Shown piece after piece: positions 47,543 to 56,123 of a DNA stretch of 64,000 nt. How positions within the stretch are numbered: the first letter of the stretch is position 1; each line of letters begins with the position of its first letter. This DNA comes from Bacillus sp. FJAT-44742. GTDB taxonomy: Bacteria; Bacillota; Bacilli; Bacillales; Marinococcaceae. Location: assembly GCF_002797315.1 (NCBI RefSeq), contig NZ_KZ454936.1, positions 2,117,645 to 2,181,644 of the forward strand, written 5' to 3'. The notes under the pieces are model-generated. The model made no database searches. It was given only the letters and a program-made list of their open reading frames with translations, and had not been told where the DNA came from. A program made the translations under genes and the position numbers.

Positions 47543-48664
47543 TTAAAAACGATTATAGTAATCAATCATGTGCTTCACAGCCACTTCGACAGCCTCTATT
47601 TGAGGTTCGATTCTGGCATCATGAAGCCCGTATGGTGTATCCACTCCCAGCCAGAACATAAACCCGGGAATATCATCAAGAAAATAACCAAAGTCCTCTC
47701 CTGTCATAGCTTCACTGCACTCGACAAGATGGATATCCTCTTTTGAGCGGGTAAAATCCATGAATCGCTTGGTCGTTTCTGATTCATTATATACCTGCCT
47801 GTAGTTTGCGCCCCAATCGATAGCACCTTCACATTCAAAGCTAGCTTCAATCCCACTGACTAATGCTTGAATTCTGTCTTTTACTTTGTGCATGCTTTCA
47901 ATCGATAACGTTCGGATTGTTCCTTCTAGCCTGGAAGTCTCAGCAATAATATTTTGCTTAGTCCCTCCTGTTATTTTTCCAATCGTCACCACCGCTGAAT
48001 CCAAAGGATCTACATTTCTTGCTACAATGCTCTGAAGCTGTGTCACCAAATGACTGCCTGCCACAACCATGTCATTGGCTAAATGAGGTCGTGCTGCATG
48101 TCCTCCTCTTCCTTTTAAATCAATAAAAAGCTCAGAAGTGTTGGCAAACAGAAGCCCTTCACGGGTGGCAATGGTGCCGACCGGGTATTCTGGAGCAATA
48201 TGCAGGGCAGCCATTTCATCTGGCTTCCACTTTTTGAAAGTCTCTGTGTTCATCATCGGTTCTGCTCCACCAGGACCTTCTTCTGCAGGCTGGAAAATGA
48301 AAAGGAGATTATGCTTTGGCTGATTTTCAGAAAAATAACTGAGGATTCCCAGAGCAATTGTCATATGAAGATCGTGACCGCAAGCATGCATACATCCTTC
48401 ATGCTCTGATTTAAAATCATAAGTCGTTTGCTCATTCATTGGAAGGCCATCTATATCCGTTCGGTAACCAAAGGTTTTCTCCGGACTGCTGCCTGTAACA
48501 AATACAAAAATTCCAGTCTTCCATGTTTCAATGATTAAATGGTTTTGTGGAAATTCGCTGATACGGTCAAGTAAATATTGCTGTGTTTTGTACTCCTGAA
48601 ATCCTAGCTCCGGTATTCTATGAAGGTCTTTTCTTATGGTCTGATACCTATCCATTAGACTCAT
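47543..48664 (-). CDS. dapL: N-acetyldiaminopimelate deacetylase
   Basis: This 373-residue M20 peptidase-family enzyme has [38 protein letters not shown] and a dimerisation domain GGHAARPH. It matches YkuR/DapL, which removes acetate from N-acetyl-LL-diaminopimelate in lysine and cell-wall synthesis. Its ATG overlaps the stop of the aminotransferase as ATGA, indicating coupling. Confidence 0.93.
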   Translation of the reverse strand: MSLMDRYQTIRKDLHRIPELGFQEYKTQQYLLDRISEFPQNHLIIETWKTGIFVFVTGSSPEKTFGYRTDIDGLPMNEQTTYDFKSEHEGCMHACGHDLHMTIALGILSYFSENQPKHNLLFIFQPAEEGPGGAEPMMNTETFKKWKPDEMAALHIAPEYPVGTIATREGLLFANTSELFIDLKGRGGHAARPHLANDMVVAGSHLVTQLQSIVARNVDPLDSAVVTIGKITGGTKQNIIAETSRLEGTIRTLSIESMHKVKDRIQALVSGIEASFECEGAIDWGANYRQVYNESETTKRFMDFTRSKEDIHLVECSEAMTGEDFGYFLDDIPGFMFWLGVDTPYGLHDARIEPQIEAVEVAVKHMIDYYNRF

Positions 48665-49875
48665 GAGGAGACGCCCTTTCTAATTACGGCAATTTCATCT
48701 TCGAAGGCAGTAACAAAACGATCAGTATCTTCTTTTCGCAAGGTCAACGGCGGCAGCAGACGGACAATATTTCCTTGTGTGACATTTACCATAAAGCCTT
48801 TGGAAAGCAGGTTTTTTTGGAGAGCTTTTATTGTAGCAGCATCCTCTTTCATGACTACCCCAAGCATCATACCGATCCCTCGAATCCCTTCCACATGCTC
48901 AGGATATTTCCCTTGAAGTCCTTCAAGACGCTGCCATAAGTAGGCTGCATTTTCTTTTCCGTATTCAAGGCCTTTTTCCTCGTAAAGAACATCTATTACC
49001 GCGTTCCCCAACGCTGAACTCAAAGGTGACGGGGCAAAGGTGGTGCCGTGATCGCCAGGCTCAAACAATGACTCCAGTTTTTCTCCCGCAATGATGCCGC
49101 CTAAAGGAAGACCTCCACCAATACCTTTGGCAAATAGAACAAGGTCAGGGGTTACGTTAGAGTGCTGGTATGCAAAAAATTCACCGGTTCTTCCAACACC
49201 TGTTTGAATTTCATCTATACAAAAAAGGACATTGTATTTTTCACATAACGATGCCGCCCCTTCCATAAACTCCTTGCTTAATGGAAGAATTCCTCCTGAA
49301 CCAAGAACCGGCTCCATTAATAGAGCTGCCGGCTTTTTCGTTTTCAGTACGTCTTCAAGATCCTTAAGATTCTCAGGTTCAGCTTCATAGACGGGATAAT
49401 CTGCTGCAGGAAAATCCTGATAAATGCCAGGCTGCCTTGTTAATTTTATCGCTCCTAACGTCCTTCCATGGAAACTCTTTTCAAGCACCACCACGCCAGA
49501 ACGATCTTCCTCCTGTCTAGTTCTCCACTTATGGATCAGCTTTACTGCCGCTTCTGTTGCCTCGGCTCCAGAATTAACAAAAAACACTTTTCCAGGGATA
49601 GAAACCTCAATTAGTCTCTTCCCAAGCTTAATTGCCTGTTGGTTTAAAAACACGTTAGAAATATGCAGATACTTCTCACTTTGATCCTTTAAAGCCTGGA
49701 TGATAGTAGGGTGGGAATGACCGAGAACATTTACAGCCAGTCCTGTAAATAAATCCATGTATTCCTTTCCCTCGTTATCATATAAGTAATTTCCTTCGCC
49801 TCTTTCTATCACGATAGGCAGCCGTTGATAGGTATTCATTAAATATTTCTCGTCTAGCTCCTGCCAGTTTGCCAC
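48661..49875 (-). CDS. Class III aminotransferase in the dap operon (ArgD/DapX-like)
   Basis: This 404-residue PLP enzyme has [45 protein letters not shown] and the Schiff-base segment [17 protein letters not shown]. It resembles acetylornithine aminotransferase. GTG at 49875 has AAAGGGGG 8 bases upstream. Between dapH and dapL it is well placed to act as the N-acetyl-LL-diaminopimelate aminotransferase, a step done by PatA (a class I enzyme) encoded elsewhere in Bacillus subtilis. The reassignment is inference. Confidence 0.85.
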   Translation of the reverse strand: MANWQELDEKYLMNTYQRLPIVIERGEGNYLYDNEGKEYMDLFTGLAVNVLGHSHPTIIQALKDQSEKYLHISNVFLNQQAIKLGKRLIEVSIPGKVFFVNSGAEATEAAVKLIHKWRTRQEEDRSGVVVLEKSFHGRTLGAIKLTRQPGIYQDFPAADYPVYEAEPENLKDLEDVLKTKKPAALLMEPVLGSGGILPLSKEFMEGAASLCEKYNVLFCIDEIQTGVGRTGEFFAYQHSNVTPDLVLFAKGIGGGLPLGGIIAGEKLESLFEPGDHGTTFAPSPLSSALGNAVIDVLYEEKGLEYGKENAAYLWQRLEGLQGKYPEHVEGIRGIGMMLGVVMKEDAATIKALQKNLLSKGFMVNVTQGNIVRLLPPLTLRKEDTDRFVTAFEDEIAVIRKGVSS

Positions 49876-49899
49876 CTTCTGTTCCCCCTTTATGCTTTT

Positions 49900-49929
49900 A
49901 AGACTCCCGCAAGAGAGCACGGGAGTCTT
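49900..49929 (-). terminator. Hairpin between dapH and the aminotransferase gene
   Basis: Arms AAGACTCCCG and CGGGAGTCTT with a 10-base loop, without a T-run on the minus strand. It may partly terminate or protect RNA ends; full termination is unlikely. Confidence 0.55.
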
Positions 49930-49949
49930 AACATGGTACCTACTATTTA

Positions 49950-50669
49950 TTAGTCTTCTTTTAACTGACGAAGCTCTTGTTTAATTTCTGTTTTTCCTTT
50001 TGTCTGCTCGTCGATTTCTTTAATTACTCGTGCTGGAGTTCCGGCAACCACAGTGTTTGGAGGGACATCTTCCGTTACAATGGCTCCTGCTGCTACTACA
50101 GCCCCTTCTCCAACAGTAACACCTTCAAGTATTACAGCATTGGCTCCAACAACTACGCCGTCTTCTACAACAACCGGCTTAGCAGATGGAGGCTCAATAA
50201 CTCCCGCAAGAACAGCACCCGCTCCAATATGGCAGTTGTTTCCGACCGTTGCACGGCCGCCCATGACAACGTTCATGTCGATCATTGTTCCTTCACCGAC
50301 TACAGAACCAATGTTGATGGACGCTCCCATCATAATAACAGCATTTTTACCGATTTCTACTTGGTCGCGGATAATAGCTCCTGGCTCAATCCGCGCTTGA
50401 ATGCCTTTAAGATCAAGAAGAGGGATAGCAGAATTTCTGCGGTCATTTTCCACAACATAGTCTTCTACTTTTTCTTCATTTTCTTTTAGAGCCTTCTCAA
50501 TTTGTTTCCACTCTCCGAAAAGAACTCCTGTATCACCGGTGATAAATGATTTGGTTTCTTCACCAAAATCAATACCGTCCAGCTGGCCTTTAATATGTAC
50601 TTTAACCGGGGTTGATTTTTCACTTTCTGATATAAACTTAATAATTTCGTTTGCATCCATTTGTTTCAT
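49950..50669 (-). CDS. dapH: 2,3,4,5-tetrahydropyridine-2,6-dicarboxylate N-acetyltransferase
   Basis: This 239-residue protein has an N-terminal domain ([20 protein letters not shown] in part) and a left-handed beta-helix of hexapeptide repeats ([39 protein letters not shown]). It acetylates tetrahydrodipicolinate to start the acetyl branch of diaminopimelate synthesis. ATG at 50669 has AAGGAGG 9 bases upstream; the longer open frame to 51395 is antisense to the RraA gene and rejected. Confidence 0.96.
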   Translation of the reverse strand: MKQMDANEIIKFISESEKSTPVKVHIKGQLDGIDFGEETKSFITGDTGVLFGEWKQIEKALKENEEKVEDYVVENDRRNSAIPLLDLKGIQARIEPGAIIRDQVEIGKNAVIMMGASINIGSVVGEGTMIDMNVVMGGRATVGNNCHIGAGAVLAGVIEPPSAKPVVVEDGVVVGANAVILEGVTVGEGAVVAAGAIVTEDVPPNTVVAGTPARVIKEIDEQTKGKTEIKQELRQLKED

Positions 50670-50910
50670 GTCACGTTTCCTCCTTAAAAGTCTTTTACGC
50701 CAATAGATTATCATAGGATTTACTATATCAAAAGGGAAATGGTTGCCTGCTGTTCTATTATTGGCATACTTAATCATTTTATCATGTTTTTCTTTCTTCC
50801 TCGACAAGAAAGGTGTAAAGAGTATAAAAAACAAACAATTTACGAGAAGGAAGAGGATTTCTCTTCTAAAAAAAGAATACAAAAAGAGACGAATAAAAGG
50901 AGGAATACAT

Positions 50911-51387
50911 ATGATACCGACGACTGATTTATGTGATGAATTTAGAGACCAACTAACACTGGCGAAACCTATCTTTCGACAGTTCGGACTAAAGCGAACG
51001 TTTGCCGGTTCTATCAAAACAGTAAAAGTTTTTGAAGACAATGTCCTCGTTAAGAAAGCTCTTGAAACCATACCGGAAGGCTCTGTCCTGGTGGTAGACG
51101 GCGGTGGTTCCATGCGTTGTGCTTTAATGGGAGACATGCTTGCAGAAATTGCTGTAAATAGAAACCTTGCAGGAATTATTATCCACGGAATGATCCGTGA
51201 CTCCCAAGAGATCAATGAAATGAACATAGGTATTTTCTCCCTTGGCACCAACCCATTTAAATCCATTAAAGAAGGAAAAGGAGAAACCGATGTACCTGTA
51301 GAATTTGCAGGAGTGGAATGGAAGCCCGGTGAATGGGTGTATGCAGATGAAGACGGAATTGTCCTGGCAAAGGAAAAATTAAAATAA
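50911..51387 (+). CDS. RraA-family protein (HMG aldolase / oxaloacetate decarboxylase type)
   Basis: This 158-residue protein has the RraA fold: TTDLCDEF start, [30 protein letters not shown] and [13 protein letters not shown]. The Arg and Asp in RD and metal site residues match HMG/CHA aldolases of the RraA family. RNase E is absent in most Firmicutes, so RNase inhibition is unlikely. AAAGGAGG precedes ATG 50911 by 7 bases. It lies divergent from dapH. Confidence 0.88.
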   Translation: MIPTTDLCDEFRDQLTLAKPIFRQFGLKRTFAGSIKTVKVFEDNVLVKKALETIPEGSVLVVDGGGSMRCALMGDMLAEIAVNRNLAGIIIHGMIRDSQEINEMNIGIFSLGTNPFKSIKEGKGETDVPVEFAGVEWKPGEWVYADEDGIVLAKEKLK

Positions 51388-51395
51388 ACGCGCAA

Positions 51396-51433
51396 AGAGG
51401 CTGTTTACTTGTCATACCTAGCAAACAGCCTCT
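51396..51433. terminator. Bidirectional terminator between the RraA and msrA genes
   Basis: Arms AGAGGCTGTTT and AAACAGCCTCT with a 16-base loop between converging genes. Confidence 0.88.
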
Positions 51434-51442
51434 CATTATTTA

Positions 51443-52096
51443 TTACCAGCGTATCGTATTTATACATTCAATAACCTTATTTTCTTCTTCTCTTGTCAGC
51501 TCCCAATTCGTAAGGTCCCTTTTTATATCCTCCATGGTTCCATATCCTTTAACCAATCCATTTAATCTCGCAGCAAGTGTAGAGTTTACCATTTCCTGAT
51601 GGTCAGTAAAGAGTCTTGACAGATGAGCGATCGCTTGCGGGAACCTTTTCAAATAATATTTCTGATGGTAATCCTCCGCTTTTGTGAATCCTTGAAAAGA
51701 TGCGATTTCTGTCTGTATCGATTCCCCTTCCGCATTTTCTATTTCTTCTTTTACAGCATTGGCAGTCTGATACTGCTCTTCATTGTAATATAGGAGCAAC
51801 GACATATATTGCCTTGAACTCCTATAAACAAGAGAAGATTTATGATGGGCCCAGAATAAACGTACTAATTGCTGGTAAGAAACCTGTTTAGGATCATATT
51901 CAATAAGAAGGGTTTCTGTATGGTCCCCCATTCTCCTGTAAGTCGGATCTTTGGTTGTACCCCCCGCATATCCGACCGTGGTACTGCGCACTCCAGGTAT
52001 ATGCCCGAACCGGGCATCAGGTCCCCAGAATCACCCCATACCAAACACAGCGTATTCCGTTGACTGGTTACTGTTTTTTCCGTTCTCGTTTATCAT
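51443..52096 (-). CDS. msrA: Peptide-methionine (S)-S-oxide reductase MsrA with UGA at the catalytic codon (candidate selenoprotein)
   Basis: Translated from ATG 52096 (AAGGAGG 6 bases upstream) the frame reads MINENGKNSNQSTEYAVFGM, then G, then UGA (52031-52033), then FWGPDARFG, and continues open for 195 codons with GYAGGTTKDPTYRRMGDHTE. MsrA proteins have GCFWG here; the UGA is codon 22, exactly the catalytic cysteine. Start, frame and remaining motifs are intact. A perfect 7-base-pair hairpin with a GUU loop (52001-52017) begins 13 bases after the UGA; the loop starts 20 bases after it with G, as bacterial SECIS elements do. A late Cys (VIECINTIRW) could resolve the selenylsulfide. Alternatives: a point-mutated pseudogene, or a translation start at GTG 51991 lacking the active site. 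Confidence 0.7.
52001..52017 (-). promoter_or_regulatory. SECIS-like hairpin within msrA
   Basis: Minus-strand arms AUGCCCG and CGGGCAU pair fully around GUU. Position relative to the UGA (20 bases to the loop) and a G as first loop base meet the usual bacterial SECIS pattern. The codons used (GCC CGG TTC GGG) are GC-rich compared with the neighbourhood. Confidence 0.5.
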
Positions 52097-52291
52097 ACCA
52101 TTCCTCCTTCCCTTGCTAGTATCTCCTAAAAGCTTTCCTCATGTTCCTTTCATTCTGAATGGGTGTGTTCCGTTTTTCAACCTTTTTAGATATTGACCAC
52201 TGTTAGGGCAATACACTTACTCATAGTCGTAACAAGCGTGCAAGGACACTTTTACAATATTCAAAATAATTCCAAAATCTTTCGAATTCTT

Positions 52292-52350
52292 GTTGACTTG
52301 ATAATGGTTCTCAGGTAAACTGAACTTAATAACAATGATAATGACTTTCA
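52292..52350 (+). promoter_or_regulatory. Promoter with two Fur-like boxes
   Basis: TTGACT (52292-52297), a 17-base spacer and TAAACT (52315-52320) form a sigma-A promoter. TGATAATGGTTCTCA (52298-52312) fills the spacer and TGATAATGACTTTCA (52336-52350) lies downstream. Both have a perfect TGATAAT half-site and 5 of 7 matches in the second half of the 7-1-7 Fur consensus. Confidence 0.65.
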
Positions 52351-52384
52351 ATTTCAGAGACATTGCCTAACAGGAGGGTTTTTT

Positions 52385-52852
52385 ATGGGGTACAGTGTAG
52401 ATGGGTTCGCAGACATTCATACAATTCTTTCTAACGAAAGAAAAGTGGGAGGGGCAATTGAAGCAAAGCGAATCCGCTTAAGAACCGGAGAAGAATTTAC
52501 CAACCCTGTTATTACTAACATTGATTTCTCTGGATCAACTTTTTATTCAGTCTCCTTTGTTACAGACCAAGGAGAAAGTTATGTAGTAAATGTTCAGGAT
52601 ATCAGCATGATGCAATCTTTAACTCACTGCAGAGTCCATGAAATGAAAAATACTTATTATAGACCAATTAAAACAGAACAGCGTATTCGTTATTTAAAAA
52701 AGCTATGTGAAATTAATGAAGGGTCCTATACAAAGATTTTCCGGGAAGAAGCGGCTGCTCTTATTAAAGATATTGGGAAAGAGGCTTTACGTTCCACTCC
52801 AATTGCTGCCCACATTGACTATACAGAAAATAATGTTATTCAAATCGCATAA
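52385..52852 (+). CDS. Uncharacterised protein behind Fur-like boxes
   Basis: I do not recognise this 155-residue soluble protein. An AGGAGGG site precedes the ATG. The first 85 residues look like an all-beta domain (RIRLRTGEEFTNPVITNIDF, STFYSVSFVTDQGESYVVNV); residues 95-140 are helical (QRIRYLKKLCEIN, REEAAALIKDIGKEAL). It has no metal motif, signal or membrane segment. Its promoter suggests iron-dependent expression. It has its own terminator and lies 2 kb from the encapsulin operon. Confidence 0.7.
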   Translation: MGYSVDGFADIHTILSNERKVGGAIEAKRIRLRTGEEFTNPVITNIDFSGSTFYSVSFVTDQGESYVVNVQDISMMQSLTHCRVHEMKNTYYRPIKTEQRIRYLKKLCEINEGSYTKIFREEAAALIKDIGKEALRSTPIAAHIDYTENNVIQIA

Positions 52853-52856
52853 TTCT

Positions 52857-52886
52857 AAGCTGTTGAATGTTTCAACAGCTTTTTTG
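52857..52886 (+). terminator. Terminator after the Fur-box gene
   Basis: Arms AAGCTGTTGAA and TTCAACAGCTT with a 3-base loop, then TTTTT, five bases after the stop. Confidence 0.92.
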
Positions 52887-53138
52887 TTGGTCTCATCTCT
52901 TCTATTCTTTCTAGGTAGATTAGGTTATAGGTATGGAAACGGAGTGTTGATTGCTGCTTGCCTCTACTTTCTTGTACAAGCAATGCAGGCAGTAACCATT
53001 ACAAACACCGTGAATTTGAATGTTGGGAGACACGTACACAGCCCGAATACACAGCAAATTCCTGGTGAAATTTTCTTATCTGCCTTTTTCGGGAACTTCA
53101 ATGAACTGATACCTCAAAAAAATGAGCCAGGATTTTAA
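52880..53138 (+). pseudogene. Possible truncated membrane protein gene
   Basis: The frame contains LLVSSLLFFLGRLGYRYG and VLIAACLYFLVQAMQAVTI, hydrophobic stretches suggesting a membrane protein, followed by a polar tail ending NELIPQKNEPGF. No start codon with a ribosome site is present and the frame begins inside a terminator, so it is probably the remains of a gene. A terminator lies exactly at its stop, which argues that coding was once real. Confidence 0.3.
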
Positions 53139-53154
53139 TCCTGGCCCATTTTTT
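53126..53154. terminator. Bidirectional terminator split from encapsulin by an insertion
   Basis: GCCAGGAT-TTTA-ATCCTGGC followed by CCATTTTTT on the plus strand and by TCATTTTTTTG on the minus strand. The ISL3-type element begins at 53155 within the T-run. Confidence 0.85.
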
Positions 53155-54533
53155 GGCTCTACACTATTTGTTGGGGTTTTAGAAAAATTAGCTATTAAAA
53201 AACACGCAAGCTCCGATATCCTTTACACTTGAATTGTCGAGAAACAAGAATAAGGATAGGAGTTGCGTGTACATGCATTTTATCATGAATATTCCCGGGT
53301 TTGAAGAAATGATCATAAAGAAAACAGAAACGATAGGGGATTCGTTCCATCTCCACGTGGAGATGGAACGAAAAGCCCAACGCTGCCCCGATTGTGGAAA
53401 GCGGACGAAACGTGTTCATGATTACCGCACTCAAAAAGTACAGCACTTGAAGATGTTTGAGAGAAACACGTATGTATTTTATCGAAAGCGTCGTTACGCC
53501 TGTTCCTGCGGGAAACGGTTTGCCGAGTCCACTCGCTTTGTCCAACGATATCAGCGTCACAGCGTGGAATGGAATCAAGCGTTTGGGCTGCGCATCATTC
53601 AGGGGAAAAACTTCAAGGATACAGCGCAACAGTTTCGAACGTCTGCTTCTACTGCCATGAGGCGATTTGATGCCATTTCTTCTCCCATGTTTCGAGAAGT
53701 CACAGAACTTCCTGAAGTCATTGCGATCGATGAATATAAAGGAGATACCGATCAAGGGAAGTTTCAGGTCATCATTGCCAATGGGAAGACCGCTGAACCT
53801 TTGGATATTCTTCCTGACCGTAAGGTGGAGACGGTGAAACAGTATTTACGCCAAAAAGGAAACAAGGTGGAAATGGTGGTGATGGATATGAGTTATCCCT
53901 TCAAATCTGCCGTACAGAAAGCCTTAGGAAACCCTGTGATCATCGCGGACCGTTTTCACTTTTGCCGGTATGTCTTTTGGGCTTTGGATCGTGTGAGAAG
54001 AAGAGTGCAGAAAGACTTTCATGAGTATGATCGAAAGAAATGTAAACGAATGAAACACGTGTTTAACAAACGGTACGAAGCTCTGAGCGAGAAGCAGCAC
54101 TGGTATTTGGAGAGATACTTGGGTTTATCCGAGGAGTTACGGAGCGCCTACCGGCTGAAAGAAATGTTTCGGGGCTGGTTTGATCAAGCGAAAGCTGTTG
54201 GTTCTTCCAATGGGAGGATCATAAAAGAAGGACTCTATGCTTTTTACCGTGAGGTAAAGGCTTCTGGCATGAAAGAATTTATAAAGGTGGTTCAAACCCT
54301 CCAAAATTGGCAAACGGAAATCCTAAACAGTTTTACGTTTGGGTATACCAACGGGCCAATCGAAGGATTAAACAACCAAACCAAGGTAATCAAACGAAAT
54401 GCGTTTGGTTTTAAGCGTTACGACCGTCTGCGTATGAGAGTCCTATTACATCATCAGGTAAAAGGAAAGACCATTCAAGTAGGATAAAGGGGCAGGAGCA
54501 AAAAGCTCCCACCCCAACATTTGACTTAGAACC
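53155..54533 (+). mobile_element. ISL3-family insertion sequence with 8-bp target duplication
   Basis: Imperfect inverted repeats start at 53155 (GGCTCTACACTATTTGTTGG) and end at 54533 (complement GGTTCTAAGTCAAATGTTGG); 16 of 23 positions agree. CATTTTTT occurs on both sides (53147-53154 and 54534-54541), an exact 8-base duplication as expected for ISL3. Total length is 1,379 bases. An intact transposase and a perfect duplication imply a recent insertion. Confidence 0.92.
53273..54487 (+). CDS. ISL3-family transposase
   Basis: This transposase of about 404 residues has the N-terminal zinc-binding RCPDCGKRTKRVHDYR and YACSCGKRF, a helix-turn-helix region, and the DDE catalytic domain (VIAIDEYKGD, VVMDMSYPFKSAVQ, late GPIEGLNNQTKVIKRNAFGFK in part). 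It is typical of the IS204/IS1001/IS1165 group. The start is either ATG 53273 or the in-frame GTG 53267; AGGAG is upstream. The frame is intact. Confidence 0.93.
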   Translation: MHFIMNIPGFEEMIIKKTETIGDSFHLHVEMERKAQRCPDCGKRTKRVHDYRTQKVQHLKMFERNTYVFYRKRRYACSCGKRFAESTRFVQRYQRHSVEWNQAFGLRIIQGKNFKDTAQQFRTSASTAMRRFDAISSPMFREVTELPEVIAIDEYKGDTDQGKFQVIIANGKTAEPLDILPDRKVETVKQYLRQKGNKVEMVVMDMSYPFKSAVQKALGNPVIIADRFHFCRYVFWALDRVRRRVQKDFHEYDRKKCKRMKHVFNKRYEALSEKQHWYLERYLGLSEELRSAYRLKEMFRGWFDQAKAVGSSNGRIIKEGLYAFYREVKASGMKEFIKVVQTLQNWQTEILNSFTFGYTNGPIEGLNNQTKVIKRNAFGFKRYDRLRMRVLLHHQVKGKTIQVG

Positions 54534-54574
54534 CATTTTTTTATAAAAAGGATGTACGATAATCCCTTGTTTGT

Positions 54575-55420
54575 CTACTCCATAGATTCTAGAGTGCAAA
54601 TTGCGCTTGGCCTTTTGATTCGGAGTACTGTGCTTTCATATACCCTGAAAAGGTAATTCATATTTTCTGTATCCATATATGCTGTATCAATATCCTCGGC
54701 AATAACTAAATCAAGATTCTCTCTTCCGGTTGCAACAAGAACTCCTGTTTCTCCTTTAATAACTGGAGACTGATAGATGCCATCAGTTACCAATTCTCTA
54801 ATATGGTCAATTTCCAAGACATTTGTTCCTTCATGCACCCTGTGAGCGAGAGCATAGAGTTCCGGAGATAAAATAAGTGAATAAGGGCCACTGTGTCCCA
54901 TTCTCAAAAGCTTATTTCGCGCTTCCACGACATCAGAAAAGGCATTCCCTGATTTCTTCCAATCCTCTCTAATGTGTGTAACTCTTCCTTTTACGTTCAA
55001 AAGACCTTCCAGGTCAAACTGTTCTGCTCCGTTAAAAATCATATCGTCTTCAAGGAGAGCACACTGCGCTGCTGCATTGGCAGCAGCAGAAAAATCAACA
55101 GGAACATCCAAAGACTTTGCCTGCTGCAAGTCTCTCCAATAGAGCATAAAATCTTTGTAAAGCAGAGGAATTGTTAAATTAACTCGTTTTGTCGGTTCGG
55201 ACATTTGGAGGCTTTCCCCATGATAACCAAGTGTCCCTAGTCCAGGATCGCCGTACACATCATTTGTTACGGTTTGAATCCCTTCACCTAATGGGCCGTA
55301 TATATCAATAAATCGGCGTCCGATCAATTGACGTTTGGCGCTTTCAATAACTGTTTCATCCAAGTTTTCCCAATCTTTCCCTACCAATGGGGAATCAGAA
55401 AATTTAGTTAGTTTATTCAT
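54575..55420 (-). CDS. Encapsulin shell protein (IMEF type)
   Basis: This protein of about 281 residues has the HK97-like encapsulin pattern: an N-terminal helix (SPLVGKDWENLDETVIESAK), RRFIDIYGPLGEGIQTV, VNLTIPLLYKDFMLYWRDL and the C-terminal YLFRVYESTVLRIKRPSAIC. Family knowledge: IMEF encapsulins form large shells that store iron mineral. It is the last gene of ferredoxin-IMEF-encapsulin, 13 bases after the cargo gene. ATG at 55420 is 9 bases from AAGGAG. Its original terminator now lies beyond the ISL3 insertion. Confidence 0.95.
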   Translation of the reverse strand: MNKLTKFSDSPLVGKDWENLDETVIESAKRQLIGRRFIDIYGPLGEGIQTVTNDVYGDPGLGTLGYHGESLQMSEPTKRVNLTIPLLYKDFMLYWRDLQQAKSLDVPVDFSAAANAAAQCALLEDDMIFNGAEQFDLEGLLNVKGRVTHIREDWKKSGNAFSDVVEARNKLLRMGHSGPYSLILSPELYALAHRVHEGTNVLEIDHIRELVTDGIYQSPVIKGETGVLVATGRENLDLVIAEDIDTAYMDTENMNYLFRVYESTVLRIKRPSAICTLESME

Positions 55421-55433
55421 CCACATCCACTCC

Positions 55434-56069
55434 TTATTTCTTTAGGCTTCCTACGGTAAGTCTTTTTTTATAGCTTGTTTTTTCTTGAGTCTCCTCAGGA
55501 GAGCCTTCCACCTCTATGCTATCCTTCTCTGCACTTGGCCCATTGTCTGAAGGCTGCTGAGTGTACATCTCAATTTTCAGGTTATCTTTTCCATTTTCTT
55601 TTTCATCTGTAGGGACAGAGGCTGCAAGGCTCGGACTTCCCCCGGCCTGTTCATTTAACTCTGTCATCAATTCTTTGATTGTTTGATAATCACTGGCCGT
55701 TACGTTTCTCATTTCTTGAAGCTTTTCTTCATACTCTGTTCCTTTAAATGAAAACAAAGCCAGATCCAGATGCTCTAAAAAGTTATGAAGGCCAAACTTC
55801 TCCAGGCTTATATCCTGAAGAAGGTGGATAGCATCATTGTTATTTGGAACATATGATTCTGGATTTTCAATGTAGTGCTCAAGTTTTGGCATTAAATATT
55901 CTAATCGGTCGAATCTATGCTCTTCTTCTTCATAGATATGATGATAGTAAAGGCGCTCATGATCATCTTTCGCGTTCTCAATGACCGGCTCTAAAATGCC
56001 CATGAAATCAGTCAAAGCGGCTTTTGTTCGCTTAAACATCTCTAAAAGCTGTGGAAAATATGTAGTCAT
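55434..56069 (-). CDS. IMEF encapsulated ferritin-like cargo protein
   Basis: This 211-residue protein starts with a helical ferritin-like domain rich in Glu and His (ERLYYHHIYEEEEHRFDRLE, KFGLHNFLEHLDLALFSF), has a low-complexity acidic linker of about 55 residues, and ends with KKRLTVGSLKK, the encapsulin targeting peptide. This is the Iron-Mineralizing Encapsulin-associated Firmicute cargo, which oxidises Fe(II) and mineralises iron inside the shell. AGGAGG precedes the ATG. Confidence 0.93.
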   Translation of the reverse strand: MTTYFPQLLEMFKRTKAALTDFMGILEPVIENAKDDHERLYYHHIYEEEEHRFDRLEYLMPKLEHYIENPESYVPNNNDAIHLLQDISLEKFGLHNFLEHLDLALFSFKGTEYEEKLQEMRNVTASDYQTIKELMTELNEQAGGSPSLAASVPTDEKENGKDNLKIEMYTQQPSDNGPSAEKDSIEVEGSPEETQEKTSYKKRLTVGSLKK

Positions 56070-56123
56070 AACATCCTCCTTTGCACATTACCTGAAATAA
56101 AGGGTATTTGAAGTAAAAGTTAA

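Noticed and set aside
50743-51395. Long minus-strand extension of dapH (to 51395) and plus-strand extension of the RraA frame (to 50743)
   Set aside because: Both overlap the opposite gene; strong ribosome sites place the true starts at 50669 and 50911.
51443-51991. MsrA taken as a 182-residue protein starting at GTG 51991
   Set aside because: This start has no ribosome site and removes the active site and the first strand; the upstream frame with UGA continues the MsrA sequence perfectly.
52707-52879. Extension of the 52880-53138 frame upstream into the Fur-box gene
   Set aside because: It is a shadow frame of the gene at 52385-52852 and crosses its terminator.
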